Shown: positions 1 to 7,967, counted from the first letter of the stretch. The stretch is DNA of 19,410 nucleotides from RGIG464 sp045643185 (GCA_045643185.1 JAZUKH010000182.1:1-19410), one strand, 5' to 3'. Program-made: numbers and translations. Notes: a model not told the origin generated them from the sequence alone.

Positions 1-23
1 GGGGAGCCGGGATCTTTCCTTAC

Positions 24-42
24 AAAAACGCCCCGCAGGGGC
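24..42 (-). terminator. Rho-independent terminator of the zinc-ribbon gene
   Basis: Read on the minus strand, a GC-only stem GCCCC/GGGGC with a three-base loop is followed at once by GTTTTTGT. It lies about 55 bases beyond the stop codon at 96 and fits a classical intrinsic terminator for the gene at 96-329. Confidence 0.7.
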
Positions 43-95
43 CACCGCCCCCCTGATCAACACAAAATGATCGAGCCCCAAAACGCTTATCGGCC

Positions 96-329
96 TTAAC
101 GTCCCTGCAATTCGCGACGGCACGCATCACAAATGTAGGCGCCGATATACGGTTTGGGGTTCTTCGCATCGTCCTTCATCGGCAAACCACAAATATCACA
201 ACGCTTCATGGAACGACGACGTTCGACCAATTCGACGAGTTCTTCAGCATGGGCACTGCCCGTGCGACGGATCATGTCAAAGTAGCTGCCAAAAAAATTG
301 CGCAGATTAAAGCCTTCAGGAATCGGCAT
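96..329 (-). CDS. Small zinc-ribbon protein of unknown function (77 aa)
   Basis: A 77-residue cytoplasmic protein with no signal peptide or membrane segment. Residues 44-70 hold a four-cysteine zinc-ribbon pattern, CDIC at 44-47 and CDAC at 67-70 with 19 residues between the pairs, ending in a basic CRRELQGR tail. The N-terminal 40 residues are amphipathic, with Glu-rich and Arg-rich parts (EELVELVERRRS), and may be helical. The ATG at 329 has a strong ribosome binding site (AAGAGGAG on the minus strand), a plausible promoter upstream and a terminator downstream, so this is a real, separately transcribed gene. Zinc binding is inferred from the cysteines. Small ribbons of this kind bind nucleic acid or protein partners; I do not recognise the family and assign no function. 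Confidence 0.8.
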   Translation of the reverse strand: MPIPEGFNLRNFFGSYFDMIRRTGSAHAEELVELVERRRSMKRCDICGLPMKDDAKNPKPYIGAYICDACRRELQGR

Positions 330-379
330 CGTAAATTCTCCTCTTGAAATTAACAGTCGTCACACGACGATCGAAGCGC

Positions 380-408
380 ATTTTATTAGAAAGGCGGCGT
401 TCGCGCAA
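380..408 (-). promoter_or_regulatory. Candidate sigma-70 promoter of the zinc-ribbon gene
   Basis: On the minus strand, TTGCGC (403-408) and TAAAAT (380-385) are separated by exactly 17 bases. The -10 matches consensus at 5 of 6 bases, the -35 at 3 of 6. The predicted transcript starts about 44 bases before the ATG at 329. A GTCGT-CAC-ACGAC dyad at 356-368 lies in the leader. Confidence 0.45.
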
Positions 409-489
409 CGTGGATATAAAAGATGATTCACGATGCGCGAAAACGGCCTGCGTCATGTTGGCGTAATCATGCCACGCCACCGAGTTAGA

Positions 490-3400
490 TCAAAGTTCGA
501 TCTGAATAGACGGCACGTTCGGTTCGACGTTGGCGGAATCGAGCGAAGAGATCGTGGAGACCTGGGTCTTATTTTCGTGGTTGTCGAGCCCGGGAATGTT
601 GACAAAGAGCGGCGCGGTAGCATTGGCAAAGGCGATGGGCAGCTTCTGAACGCGTTCATGAATGCGCTCGATCGCGTGTCCAAAGATCGCTTTGAAATGC
701 GGCGGCAAGGTCACGAAACGATAGCCGCTCATGGCTTCGCGCACGCCCGTGATATCACGCATCAGGACGCAGGATTCAACGACGATGATCAAAGCGCACA
801 ACTGATAGCGCTCGGCTTCCAAAAGGGCTGCCTGTTTATACGCCGATTTTGCACGGAATTTTGCCTGTTCGTGATTTTTTTGAAGATTAAGCAACATAGC
901 CATAATAATATCGTATGCAATTTCGAACCACGGCGTTGAAGGCATATTATCATGGGCGAGTGCGATATAGTTTGCGGCATCCTCATCATTGGCATTATCG
1001 AGCGCAAAGAGAGCGCGAATGATGAAGATGAGTCCGATCGTGCGACGATCGCGACGGGCTTCGAAGATAGATTTGGCATCGTCGAAGGCGCGACGGGCTT
1101 CCAGTTCTTCGCCTGCCACCAGCAGCGAGAACGCAGCCAATGTTCTTTCGTAGCCATCCACGGCGGGACCACACATCCATTCAAAGTTGCGCTGCAATTT
1201 CTTGGCGCGTTCGATGAGTTCACTGACGTGCGAGAAATCACGAAGCAGAATCGACATGGAAACACGAATCGGGAACATGGCTTGTTCGTGCCAGACGTCG
1301 CCGAAATCAGCAAAAGTCCACGCAGCGTTTTCGAGTTTTGCAACGACATCGGGAATCGCGTCTTCCATGCAATGACGGTATGCGCGCAAAGCCTCGAGCT
1401 CGTTCATGTGACGTAGTTCGTGACGGCGCGAGAGCGCATCAAAAGCTCGGCTCTCGAGTTCATAAGCGCGCCGCACATCGCCGGCTCGCCACAAAATGTG
1501 GCTTAACAGGATCGACGAAACGGCAGACTGAACGTACACGCCGGAGCTTGAGTATTCACGACAGACGTCTTCGAGCACAGGAATGGCCTGAAGTGACTGC
1601 CCGGATGCCAGCAAGTACTTGGCATAGGCGAACTGTGCCTCGCAAACGACTTCGCGTGAAAGCGCCATGTCGTTGACGTAATTCTGAACGATTTTTTTGG
1701 CCTGATTGACGTTTCCACGCACAAAGACCGCGTATGACTCAATGATATCGACGTAAGCGCGCTTGGAAGCATCGCCAGCCTGGGCGAGTTCCTTAAGCTC
1801 TGCGAGTGCTTCGTTGACGGCGTACTCATCGCCGACGGTCAAGCTGTTCGTCGCATAGAGTCGCATGACGTCGAACCAGTCGACGGCGCGCGCAATTTCG
1901 TTCGCATTGGAGTAATCTTTTCGGTGAATGTACATTTTGACGAGCGAACGAAGCATGCGTTGTGCTTCCACGAGCTTGCCTTCACGCAATTCAGCGTTGG
2001 CGGCCAGTCGTCCGCTTCGCACAAAGGCGACGCGCTCACGTGCCATTTTCCAGTGGCGAGCGAGATTGGCCATCTGTTCGCATGTCGGATCAGGGAAATT
2101 GGCTTCGTAGGCGCGCGCCGCCTGACGATGAAGCTCCCGCACCTTGTTAGCCGGCGTGATAAACTCGATGGCTTGACAGATCCACGGCTGAACGAACCAA
2201 ATTTTGCGCTGTGTCTCTGGGTCGATCTTAAGAATCCCGTAATCGCACCAGGCAACGATGGCTTCGAACCAGCAATCGGTCAAGGCTTTGTCGCGCTCGA
2301 AATCCCAGAACATTTCGACTTCGTCCATGTCGATGTTGATGCCCAAAATCGCAATGCGAATGAGGACTTCGCGATAGAGCGCAAAATCGAGTCCCATGCG
2401 GATCCCAATTCGATACTGCACTGAGCGATAGTACTCGCGGATCGGTTCAGACAAAGGCAAACGAGCGTTATCACTGGGTGCCAAGGCGAGTGCACCACGC
2501 TCATTTCGCATCAATCGCATATCGTGGCGAAGCTGTTCGATGCACGACACGGCATACAACACGTTTCCCCAGGCATTACGCGCCACGCGTTCAGCGAGAG
2601 CGCGGTCAACATCCTGATACGTCATTAAAATGCGCGCAATTTCCTGCGATTCAAGATGTGACAAAAATCTCGCACAGTCATTGAGCAAGAGCTTGTTTTC
2701 GGGATTCGACGCGATTTTTGCCCGTTCTGGGAAAAGCGCCGACACTTCGGTCGTTTCGTATGTCGTAATGAAGGTCAGCGGCACATCTTTAGCCATGACC
2801 TTTATTTGGTTCAAAAATGAAAACAGCGTCTGATTGCAACGTTGGATATTGTCGATCAGCACGAAGAGCGCGTTTTTGCGTTGAGAAACGACCGAGATCA
2901 GCAGGCGCACCAGTCGTTCGACGCTCTGCATAAGCACGGACGCAGGGATCAACGAGGTATCCGGGCGCAGCGGCGGACGCATCATGAAGGTTTTGGTCGC
3001 ATTGATGAACGAAACGTCTTCGATACCGAATTCGCGCATACGTCGTTCAACGCGCTGTTCGCTCGGAATGAGGTTAGCGTTTTCGTAGACCGATTCGGAA
3101 ATGCCTGAAATGCCGAGCAATATCGACCAAAACACGCTCGCACTCTGACGCATACAGTCTGTTTCTTCGTCTTCGTCGTAGTATGGACAATCAACACTGA
3201 TGACCTGGCTGTTCGGAAACTTCCAACACTGCTTGATCTTTTGCAGCAAGTAGGACTTACCGATCCCAAAATCGCCTTTCAAGCAAATGACATCGCCATG
3301 ACCACTCAATGTTTTTTGAGCGATATCGTTGAGTTCGGCCCAAAGCTGTTCTCGCCCGATACAAGTATTTTCAACAATCTCGTGGGAACTTTCCTCATCC

Positions 3401-4440
3401 TCGACATCAATGGCAAACACGTCTTCAACATCGCTGACAAGATTTTCAGCACGTTCTGCCGCAGCATCCACCGCGTCGATGGCTTCCAGTTTTCGCGTGA
3501 AATCGACAACATCGTCGCGTTCTTCAGTGCGTTTTGACGCTTCACGTAAACTAGCGATGATCTCGTCTTCAGGAATCGGTGCTGGATTCACTTTGATGTC
3601 GTCCAAAGCGCGTTTGAATTCTGAAGCGCTCAAAAAGCGATCCCACATTTTTCGGGACAAAGCGCGTTGAATGATCTTTTCGATGGCGAACCGGACGTCA
3701 TCCCCCGTCATCATCAAGTGCGGACGCCAAGCGAGCGGCTGAATCGAACCATGTAACTGTGCCTTTAGAATGGCATCGGCGGTTTTGCCTTCAAACGGCA
3801 ATTTTCCCGAGATCAATTCGTAAAGGATGGCGCCGACCGAGTAAATATCGGTCGCCGGACATGCCTCGGTCATACCAACGACGATCTGTTCGGGCGCAAT
3901 ATAACCAGGTGACCCGAAGATCTCGGTGTCTGCGCCACCGATCTCAGAGTTGGCAGGCATCATAGCGAGTCCAAAATCGACGAGTTTTGTGTACAAACGC
4001 TCATCTTTGAACGTCACCAGCACGTTTTCGGTCTTGAGATCTCGGTGAACAACGCCTCGCGCATGAGCATGGTCAAGCGCAGCGAGCAATTGCGACACCA
4101 GGTCAAGGATGACGGAAAGCGGCAACGTCGAGGCGTTTAATTCGTATAATGACTTACCGTTGACGAGCTCCATCGAAAGAAAAAGCTGCTTATTTTCAGT
4201 CAAACCAAAGTCGTAAGCATCGACGATGTGAGATTCACGAAGCAGTAACAAAGCACGTGCTTCTTTATAGAATCGTTTCTGCATCTGCAGATCAGACGAC
4301 AATTCCTTACGAACCAGTTTAAGTGCGACCTGGGTCTCCAGGACCTTATCATAAGCCTCGTAGACTTCCCCCATACCGCCACGCCCAATGAGCGTTTTGA
4401 GTTCGTAGCGCGATTTAAAATCTTTCGCTTTCTCCGCCAT
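490..4440 (-). CDS. Ser/Thr protein kinase fused to a STAND/AAA-type ATPase and TPR-like repeats (PknK-like architecture)
   Basis: A 1316-residue cytoplasmic signalling protein. Residues 12-285 are a complete eukaryotic-like kinase: glycine loop GRGGMG (19-24), catalytic Lys41, helix-C Glu60, HRDLKTEN (132-139), DFG (155-157) and IAPE (181-184), so it should be active. After an acidic linker (about 290-355) an AAA_16-like ATPase starts at IGREQLW (361), with Walker A GDFGIGKS (389-396) and Walker B LFVLID (525-530). A winged-helix-like part with W- and H-rich motifs follows, then from about residue 800 to 1250 TPR-like helical repeats. The order kinase-NTPase-TPR is that of PknK-type and many myxobacterial kinases; the ligand and substrates are unknown. 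I chose ATG 4440 because it has GAGG six bases upstream and begins just before the kinase domain; the frame stays open to 4638 only through the tandem repeat. It stands alone, with no partner regulator beside it. Confidence 0.93.
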   Translation of the reverse strand: MAEKAKDFKSRYELKTLIGRGGMGEVYEAYDKVLETQVALKLVRKELSSDLQMQKRFYKEARALLLLRESHIVDAYDFGLTENKQLFLSMELVNGKSLYELNASTLPLSVILDLVSQLLAALDHAHARGVVHRDLKTENVLVTFKDERLYTKLVDFGLAMMPANSEIGGADTEIFGSPGYIAPEQIVVGMTEACPATDIYSVGAILYELISGKLPFEGKTADAILKAQLHGSIQPLAWRPHLMMTGDDVRFAIEKIIQRALSRKMWDRFLSASEFKRALDDIKVNPAPIPEDEIIASLREASKRTEERDDVVDFTRKLEAIDAVDAAAERAENLVSDVEDVFAIDVEDEESSHEIVENTCIGREQLWAELNDIAQKTLSGHGDVICLKGDFGIGKSYLLQKIKQCWKFPNSQVISVDCPYYDEDEETDCMRQSASVFWSILLGISGISESVYENANLIPSEQRVERRMREFGIEDVSFINATKTFMMRPPLRPDTSLIPASVLMQSVERLVRLLISVVSQRKNALFVLIDNIQRCNQTLFSFLNQIKVMAKDVPLTFITTYETTEVSALFPERAKIASNPENKLLLNDCARFLSHLESQEIARILMTYQDVDRALAERVARNAWGNVLYAVSCIEQLRHDMRLMRNERGALALAPSDNARLPLSEPIREYYRSVQYRIGIRMGLDFALYREVLIRIAILGINIDMDEVEMFWDFERDKALTDCWFEAIVAWCDYGILKIDPETQRKIWFVQPWICQAIEFITPANKVRELHRQAARAYEANFPDPTCEQMANLARHWKMARERVAFVRSGRLAANAELREGKLVEAQRMLRSLVKMYIHRKDYSNANEIARAVDWFDVMRLYATNSLTVGDEYAVNEALAELKELAQAGDASKRAYVDIIESYAVFVRGNVNQAKKIVQNYVNDMALSREVVCEAQFAYAKYLLASGQSLQAIPVLEDVCREYSSSGVYVQSAVSSILLSHILWRAGDVRRAYELESRAFDALSRRHELRHMNELEALRAYRHCMEDAIPDVVAKLENAAWTFADFGDVWHEQAMFPIRVSMSILLRDFSHVSELIERAKKLQRNFEWMCGPAVDGYERTLAAFSLLVAGEELEARRAFDDAKSIFEARRDRRTIGLIFIIRALFALDNANDEDAANYIALAHDNMPSTPWFEIAYDIIMAMLLNLQKNHEQAKFRAKSAYKQAALLEAERYQLCALIIVVESCVLMRDITGVREAMSGYRFVTLPPHFKAIFGHAIERIHERVQKLPIAFANATAPLFVNIPGLDNHENKTQVSTISSLDSANVEPNVPSIQIEL

Positions 4441-4462
4441 GATCAACCTCAAATTGTCGTTT

Positions 4463-4493
4463 CTAAAAAGTATAGTCATATTACACTTTTTAG
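4463..4493. promoter_or_regulatory. 31-bp operator-like palindrome in front of the kinase gene
   Basis: CTAAAAAGT (4463-4471) and ACTTTTTAG (4485-4493) form a perfect 9-bp inverted repeat. Over the whole 31 bases, 12 of 15 pairs are complementary. A possible -10 hexamer, TATACT on the minus strand (4469-4474), lies inside the left arm, about 30 bases before the ATG. No good -35 is visible. The site could be an operator for a dimeric repressor. Confidence 0.4.
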
Positions 4494-4548
4494 GGCGAGT
4501 TGGCACAAAACAAACGAAAATAATGCAGTATCGTGTTATTTCGAGAGG

Positions 4549-4616
4549 CTCTACCGGCCCGACGCACGTCTCTACCGGCCCGACGCGCGGTCCGCACGTC
4601 TCTACCGGCCCGACGC
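4549..4616. repeat. Three tandem copies of a 17-bp GC-rich repeat
   Basis: CTCTACCGGCCCGACGC occurs identically at 4549-4565, 4570-4586 and 4600-4616. The first two are 21 bases apart and the last two 30 apart, because the second spacer contains an extra self-complementary GCGGTCCGC. The block lies between the beta-barrel gene and the kinase gene. On the minus strand each copy contains GTAGAG, and positions 4582-4605 match the hairpin at 14363-14386 at 21 of 24 bases, so this belongs to a dispersed repeat family. Confidence 0.8.
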
Positions 4617-4626
4617 ACCGGCGCGC

Positions 4627-4649
4627 AACCGGGGGCAAAAGCCCCGGTT
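4627..4649. repeat. GC-rich hairpin next to the tandem repeat
   Basis: AACCGGGG (4627-4634) pairs with CCCCGGTT (4642-4649) around a seven-base loop GCAAAAG. No T-tract follows on either strand, so it is not a clear terminator; it may be part of the neighbouring repeat element. Confidence 0.5.
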
Positions 4650-4670
4650 AAATGATCGATACAACGCATA

Positions 4671-4715
4671 AATGATACGGCCGGTAAAAAAGACAACCCG
4701 GCCAAACGTATCATT
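4671..4715 (-). terminator. 3' inverted repeat of the beta-barrel gene, possible terminator
   Basis: Nine bases beyond the stop at 4724, AATGATACG (4671-4679) pairs with CGTATCATT (4707-4715), and GCCGG (4680-4684) with CCGGC (4698-4702), leaving a four-base bulge and a loop that reads TTTTTT on the minus strand. The position fits transcript termination or 3'-end protection, but the T-tract is in the loop rather than after the stem. Confidence 0.5.
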
Positions 4716-4723
4716 CATAAATA

Positions 4724-6094
4724 TTAGAATTGGAAGTAAGGTCCGATGGAAAGATCAAAGTGCGCAGACGGATCTTTCGGGAAATGAATGGGAACCGCGA
4801 GTTCGATGTTTAAACCGACATTTTTGTTGAAGGTCCAAAGGAAGCCGATCTCAGGCGCAACGTGGAACTGTCCTTCAAAGAGATAGATATCCGTTTTGTT
4901 GGTTTCGCTGTTTTTGACCTGAGCGGTCGCACCGCCCCAACCAAACTGGAGACCGACATAGAGTCGATAAGGCTGACGTGAAACGGCGAGGTAACGGAAA
5001 TCAGCACCGACCATAAGACTTGGGTAAGCTTTGTTATTACCTTCACGGATCCATTTGTCGGATTTGCTCAAGACATCGATGACCTGTCCACGGACATAAA
5101 CACCGAGTTGAAGATTCGCAGGCAAATTGAAGATGGCGTTACCACGAATGAAGAGCGGGACCCAGGCGGTTCCCGTGGCGGGAACGTAGGACACGTCATT
5201 CGAGCGTTGGAGATAAACGCCTTTTTTCGCGATACCGATACCGGAACCGACCATGACGGACATCTGGAAGAGCGGATCACCATACAGAGATTCTAGATCC
5301 TCGTCAGAGAGTCCGACGCACTCACCAGCCAGCACCGTTGTGTATGGACGGTAGTTTGAACCGACCGACCCGACGTGTTCACCATCTTTGTTGACAGCTT
5401 CGATGTAATAGCGAACTTGCGACCCACGCGTTGCGGTACCAGGCACCGTCGCGGTAAAGGTGCCGCGATTGATCGGATCTTCTTCCATATCGACCGATTT
5501 GAAGCTCGTCTCGCTGTCACTCGAGTAATAAAGAGCCACGTGATAGACGTTAGCGGTGTTATTCGTCTTAGCTGCAACTCGGATCGGCGCGCAACGGTCA
5601 CTCGACACAATGGCGTCATGCGTGAACGTCGGCTGAGGCATACCGACTGCGGTCGACTTACCCATGCTGAGATCCGTTTTGGCACGCTCAAGAAGCTGAT
5701 CGAGTTCGGTCGAACGATAATCGCCCGGGATCTCGATTGCGTTATCGATCGCCGATGCCTTCAAAAAAGCGGTGTAAGCGCGTTCCTCGGCGATGGTTGG
5801 TGCAGAATCCTTCCAACGATTGTAGCTGATCACGCCCTGAGCGACATAGATCTTTGCCACATTGGGATCATTGATCTGGTTATCTTCAATTATCTTAATG
5901 GCACTAAGGATCTTCACCTCAGCACTTTCGATTTCGAAGTCATCGTATTCAGCCATGGCTTCAGCGCTTATGGACGCAGCTTTTTTGAATGCCGAGGCAT
6001 CTGCAAATGCATTCGTGGAAAATCCCAGAACGGATACCAGAAAGACCAGCAAAGCCATCAGGATAGAGCGCTTAACGTGGACACGATTCATCAT
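4724..6094 (-). CDS. Exported protein with helical N-terminus, beta-sandwich-like middle and C-terminal outer-membrane beta-barrel
   Basis: A 456-residue envelope protein. Residues 1-31 are a Sec signal peptide (basic start, long hydrophobic core, likely cleavage after NAFA). Residues 33-145 are helical and resemble a TPR-like adaptor region. Residues about 165-250 resemble an Ig-like fold (RGTFTATVPGTATRGSQVRYY and following), a type seen in envelope proteins of this group. Residues about 275-456 show alternating hydrophobic strands and end in GPYFQF; a terminal Phe is the usual signal for outer-membrane barrel assembly. I chose the ATG at 6094, since GAGG lies eight bases upstream; a second ATG follows directly at 6091. 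A promoter and a 3' hairpin flank it, so it is probably monocistronic. No family name is assigned; the barrel is too short to suggest a known transporter. Confidence 0.85.
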   Translation of the reverse strand: MMNRVHVKRSILMALLVFLVSVLGFSTNAFADASAFKKAASISAEAMAEYDDFEIESAEVKILSAIKIIEDNQINDPNVAKIYVAQGVISYNRWKDSAPTIAEERAYTAFLKASAIDNAIEIPGDYRSTELDQLLERAKTDLSMGKSTAVGMPQPTFTHDAIVSSDRCAPIRVAAKTNNTANVYHVALYYSSDSETSFKSVDMEEDPINRGTFTATVPGTATRGSQVRYYIEAVNKDGEHVGSVGSNYRPYTTVLAGECVGLSDEDLESLYGDPLFQMSVMVGSGIGIAKKGVYLQRSNDVSYVPATGTAWVPLFIRGNAIFNLPANLQLGVYVRGQVIDVLSKSDKWIREGNNKAYPSLMVGADFRYLAVSRQPYRLYVGLQFGWGGATAQVKNSETNKTDIYLFEGQFHVAPEIGFLWTFNKNVGLNIELAVPIHFPKDPSAHFDLSIGPYFQF

Positions 6095-6168
6095 TATTAC
6101 AGCCTCATGAAGGTCGAAAGCGATTAATAAGTATGGCATTTTGCAACCATTTATGAACAGCGCGTGGC

Positions 6169-6198
6169 TTTATAGCGACCTGACAGCAATGAAATCAA
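6169..6198 (-). promoter_or_regulatory. Candidate sigma-70 promoter of the beta-barrel gene
   Basis: On the minus strand TTGATT (6193-6198) and TATAAA (6169-6174) are separated by 18 bases. The leader to the ATG at 6094 would be about 70 bases. Confidence 0.5.
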
Positions 6199-6228
6199 GG
6201 CACGTTGTTCAAGGCGTGACAAAATGTG

Positions 6229-6259
6229 ACAACAAACCCGACGAATTGAATTCGTCGGG
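6229..6259 (-). terminator. Rho-independent terminator of the OmpA-family gene
   Basis: Thirteen bases after the stop at 6272, CCCGACGAATT (6237-6247) and AATTCGTCGGG (6249-6259) make an almost perfect palindrome. On the minus strand it is followed by TTTGTTGTC, a usable though interrupted T-tract. Confidence 0.65.
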
Positions 6260-6271
6260 CAAGTGTTTGGA

Positions 6272-7477
6272 TTAGTGTTTGACGATATGGATTTCGACGC
6301 GACGGTTCAAAGCGCGTCCTTCTTCCGTATCGTTCGTGGTGAGCGGTTTTTCCTGACCAAAGCCATTGGAGTGCATACGTTTTTTATCGATGCCACGCTG
6401 GCTAAGGGCTTTGAGAACGCTGGCAGCACGGTCTTTGGAGAGTTTAAGGTTGCTCTTCTTCTTACCTTTGTTGTCGGTATGTCCTTCGATAGAGATCTCG
6501 ATGGTCGGATTATCCTGAAGGACCTTCGCGATCTCGTCGAGCAATTCGTTGCTTCCCGGCAGCAAGGTTGCTTTACCGGTTTTGAACTGGAACTGTTCGT
6601 TGAGTTCGATGGCATCCTCGGTCACGGTAATGAATCTACGAGGCGGCGGACAACCATTTTCTTCAACAACGCCCTTATCGAACGGGCATTTGTCGAGATT
6701 CTGGCATTTGTCGACGAAACGATCAGCCATACCTTTTTCGATGACCCATGGATCGCAAACGGTATCGTAGTCGGAGTCGGGATTGGGGCAACCGTAGTTT
6801 TCATCCGAACCGCGGACGTCAGGACAAACATCGGAGCCATGACAGGACTTAGCGAATTTCTCAGACAGATTGACTTCTGCGACCCAAGGATCGCAGATCT
6901 GGTCACCATCGGTATCGGGGTTGGAACACCCGGAATAAGCCAGATCACCGGGTTCCGTCGGACAAAGGTCGATGCCTTTACAAGCAAAGTCGCTTGTAAG
7001 GCCTTTTTCAGCGATCCACTTGTCGCAGACGCCATCCTTATCGGTATCGGGATCCGGACAACCAGCAAATTCAGCCTTACCGGGATTATCGGGGCACTTG
7101 TCATCCATATCGATGATACCGTCGCGGTCACGATCCTGAGTTTTCGGATCCTGACAAAGCGGGTGAAGGCTGCTTTCATCGGCTTTTTTGACGTTTTCGT
7201 CAGCCCAAAGGATGTGTTCTTCGGCGCGAGATCCGTTACCATCACTCAATTCCATGCGTCCGAATTCCTGGTGGGCCTCGGCGAGGGCGAGTTCACGGGG
7301 AGAACAACGATAAGCCCGGTCATGGATCTGTTCTGCCTGTTCAGAAATCTGTTTTTGCTGTGCCGAAAGTTTTGTGCCATCCACGCAACCGACAGTCAAC
7401 CCCATAGAAAGCAGACACGCCGTGCAAATTCCCGCGGTGCTCAAACGATAAGCTTTATGATTTATCTGTTTATTCAT
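6272..7477 (-). CDS. OmpA-family lipoprotein with expanded thrombospondin type 3-like repeats
   Basis: A 401-residue outer-membrane lipoprotein. The signal peptide ends in a relaxed lipobox LTVGC, with lipidated Cys31. Residues 36-105 are helical. One ordinary TSP3-type calcium repeat (DRDRDGIIDMDDKCP, 115-129) is followed by three longer repeats, 140-183, 184-229 and 230-275, each with an acidic loop of the NPDTDGD type, then CD-x-W[IV] and a hydrophobic helix, then x-CP. Residues 283-401 are a complete OmpA C-terminal domain: EGHTDNKG (331-338) and LSKDRA (346-351), with Asp335 and Arg350 spaced 15 apart like the diaminopimelate-binding pair of E. coli OmpA. It therefore should link outer membrane and peptidoglycan. 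I chose ATG 7477; an in-frame GTG at 7489 is possible, and neither has a strong ribosome binding site. It follows the DUF4398-like gene by 52 bases, probably as one operon. Confidence 0.92.
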   Translation of the reverse strand: MNKQINHKAYRLSTAGICTACLLSMGLTVGCVDGTKLSAQQKQISEQAEQIHDRAYRCSPRELALAEAHQEFGRMELSDGNGSRAEEHILWADENVKKADESSLHPLCQDPKTQDRDRDGIIDMDDKCPDNPGKAEFAGCPDPDTDKDGVCDKWIAEKGLTSDFACKGIDLCPTEPGDLAYSGCSNPDTDGDQICDPWVAEVNLSEKFAKSCHGSDVCPDVRGSDENYGCPNPDSDYDTVCDPWVIEKGMADRFVDKCQNLDKCPFDKGVVEENGCPPPRRFITVTEDAIELNEQFQFKTGKATLLPGSNELLDEIAKVLQDNPTIEISIEGHTDNKGKKKSNLKLSKDRAASVLKALSQRGIDKKRMHSNGFGQEKPLTTNDTEEGRALNRRVEIHIVKH

Positions 7478-7529
7478 ACTCTGACTCACTCTATTTAAAC
7501 TTTTTTACGAATAAGCGCGATCTGACGCA

Positions 7530-7850
7530 CTATTCTTTAGGAGCAAGCGGGTTAATCCACGGGTCGTTCTGAGATTTTTCAGAGGCCTCGTTTGCCATAT
7601 CAATCGCTTTTTGAGCGTATTCGGCACTTTCACCGAACTTAGAATACCCCCACAACTCGTCGGCTTTGCGTAGATATTCGACGGCTAGCGTGTATTCATA
7701 AGGCGCGCGTTCTGCAGCATTCATTTTTTCAGCTTTTGTGACAGCTTCTTCCGCATCTGCTCTTCGACTCGTCGAAAGAATGGGACCACAAGCCGTCGTG
7801 GTAAATAATAACGCAACAAACAGTGCACAAAGACGCCGTTTTCTTATCAT
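7530..7850 (-). CDS. Small DUF4398-like lipoprotein
   Basis: A 106-residue lipoprotein. MIRKRR plus a hydrophobic stretch ends at FTTTAC, with the lipidated Cys at 21. The rest is two long amphipathic helices with the pattern SRRADAEEAVTKAEKM, then PYEYTLAVEYLRKADELWG and YAQKAIDMANEA, typical of DUF4398 proteins, which are commonly encoded next to OmpA-like lipoproteins. The gene precedes the OmpA gene by 52 bases with no terminator between, so they are likely co-transcribed and may act together at the envelope. ATG 7850 has GAGG at seven bases; the upstream in-frame codons lack a signal-peptide shape. The molecular role of the family is not established. Confidence 0.85.
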   Translation of the reverse strand: MIRKRRLCALFVALLFTTTACGPILSTSRRADAEEAVTKAEKMNAAERAPYEYTLAVEYLRKADELWGYSKFGESAEYAQKAIDMANEASEKSQNDPWINPLAPKE

Positions 7851-7915
7851 TGATATGCCTCGCATAATTAGAGCTATGATTTCGCAGGCATTTAGCCACA
7901 CAAAAAATCCCACGT

Positions 7916-7944
7916 AGCCTACACTATTTTGTTTTTGATGTCAA
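7916..7944 (-). promoter_or_regulatory. Candidate sigma-70 promoter of the DUF4398-OmpA operon
   Basis: On the minus strand TTGACA (7939-7944), a perfect -35, is followed after 17 bases by TAGGCT (7916-7921), which keeps the three most conserved -10 bases. The leader would be about 60 bases to the ATG at 7850. No second promoter is evident in the 52 bases before the OmpA gene. Confidence 0.55.
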
Positions 7945-7967
7945 AACGCGGCCTCTACGCACACACG

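Noticed and set aside
4549..4616. CRISPR array
   Set aside because: Only three 17-bp units with spacers of 4 and 13 bases, far from CRISPR geometry, and no cas genes in the window.
4441..4638. Extension of the kinase frame upstream to 4638
   Set aside because: It translates the tandem DNA repeat into GPVET repeats, has no ribosome binding site, and the ATG at 4440 has a good one directly before the kinase domain.
4627..4649. Hairpin as an intrinsic terminator for the beta-barrel gene
   Set aside because: No T-tract follows on the minus strand; the hairpin at 4671-4715 is better placed, and this one is kept only as a repeat.
7478..7489. GTG start of the OmpA-family gene at 7489
   Set aside because: No ribosome binding site upstream of it; the ATG at 7477 gives a normal lipoprotein signal peptide, though the choice is not certain.
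6263..7498. A 411-codon open frame on the plus strand opposite the OmpA-family gene
   Set aside because: It mirrors the OmpA gene end to end, with recognisable OmpA and TSP3 motifs only on the minus strand.
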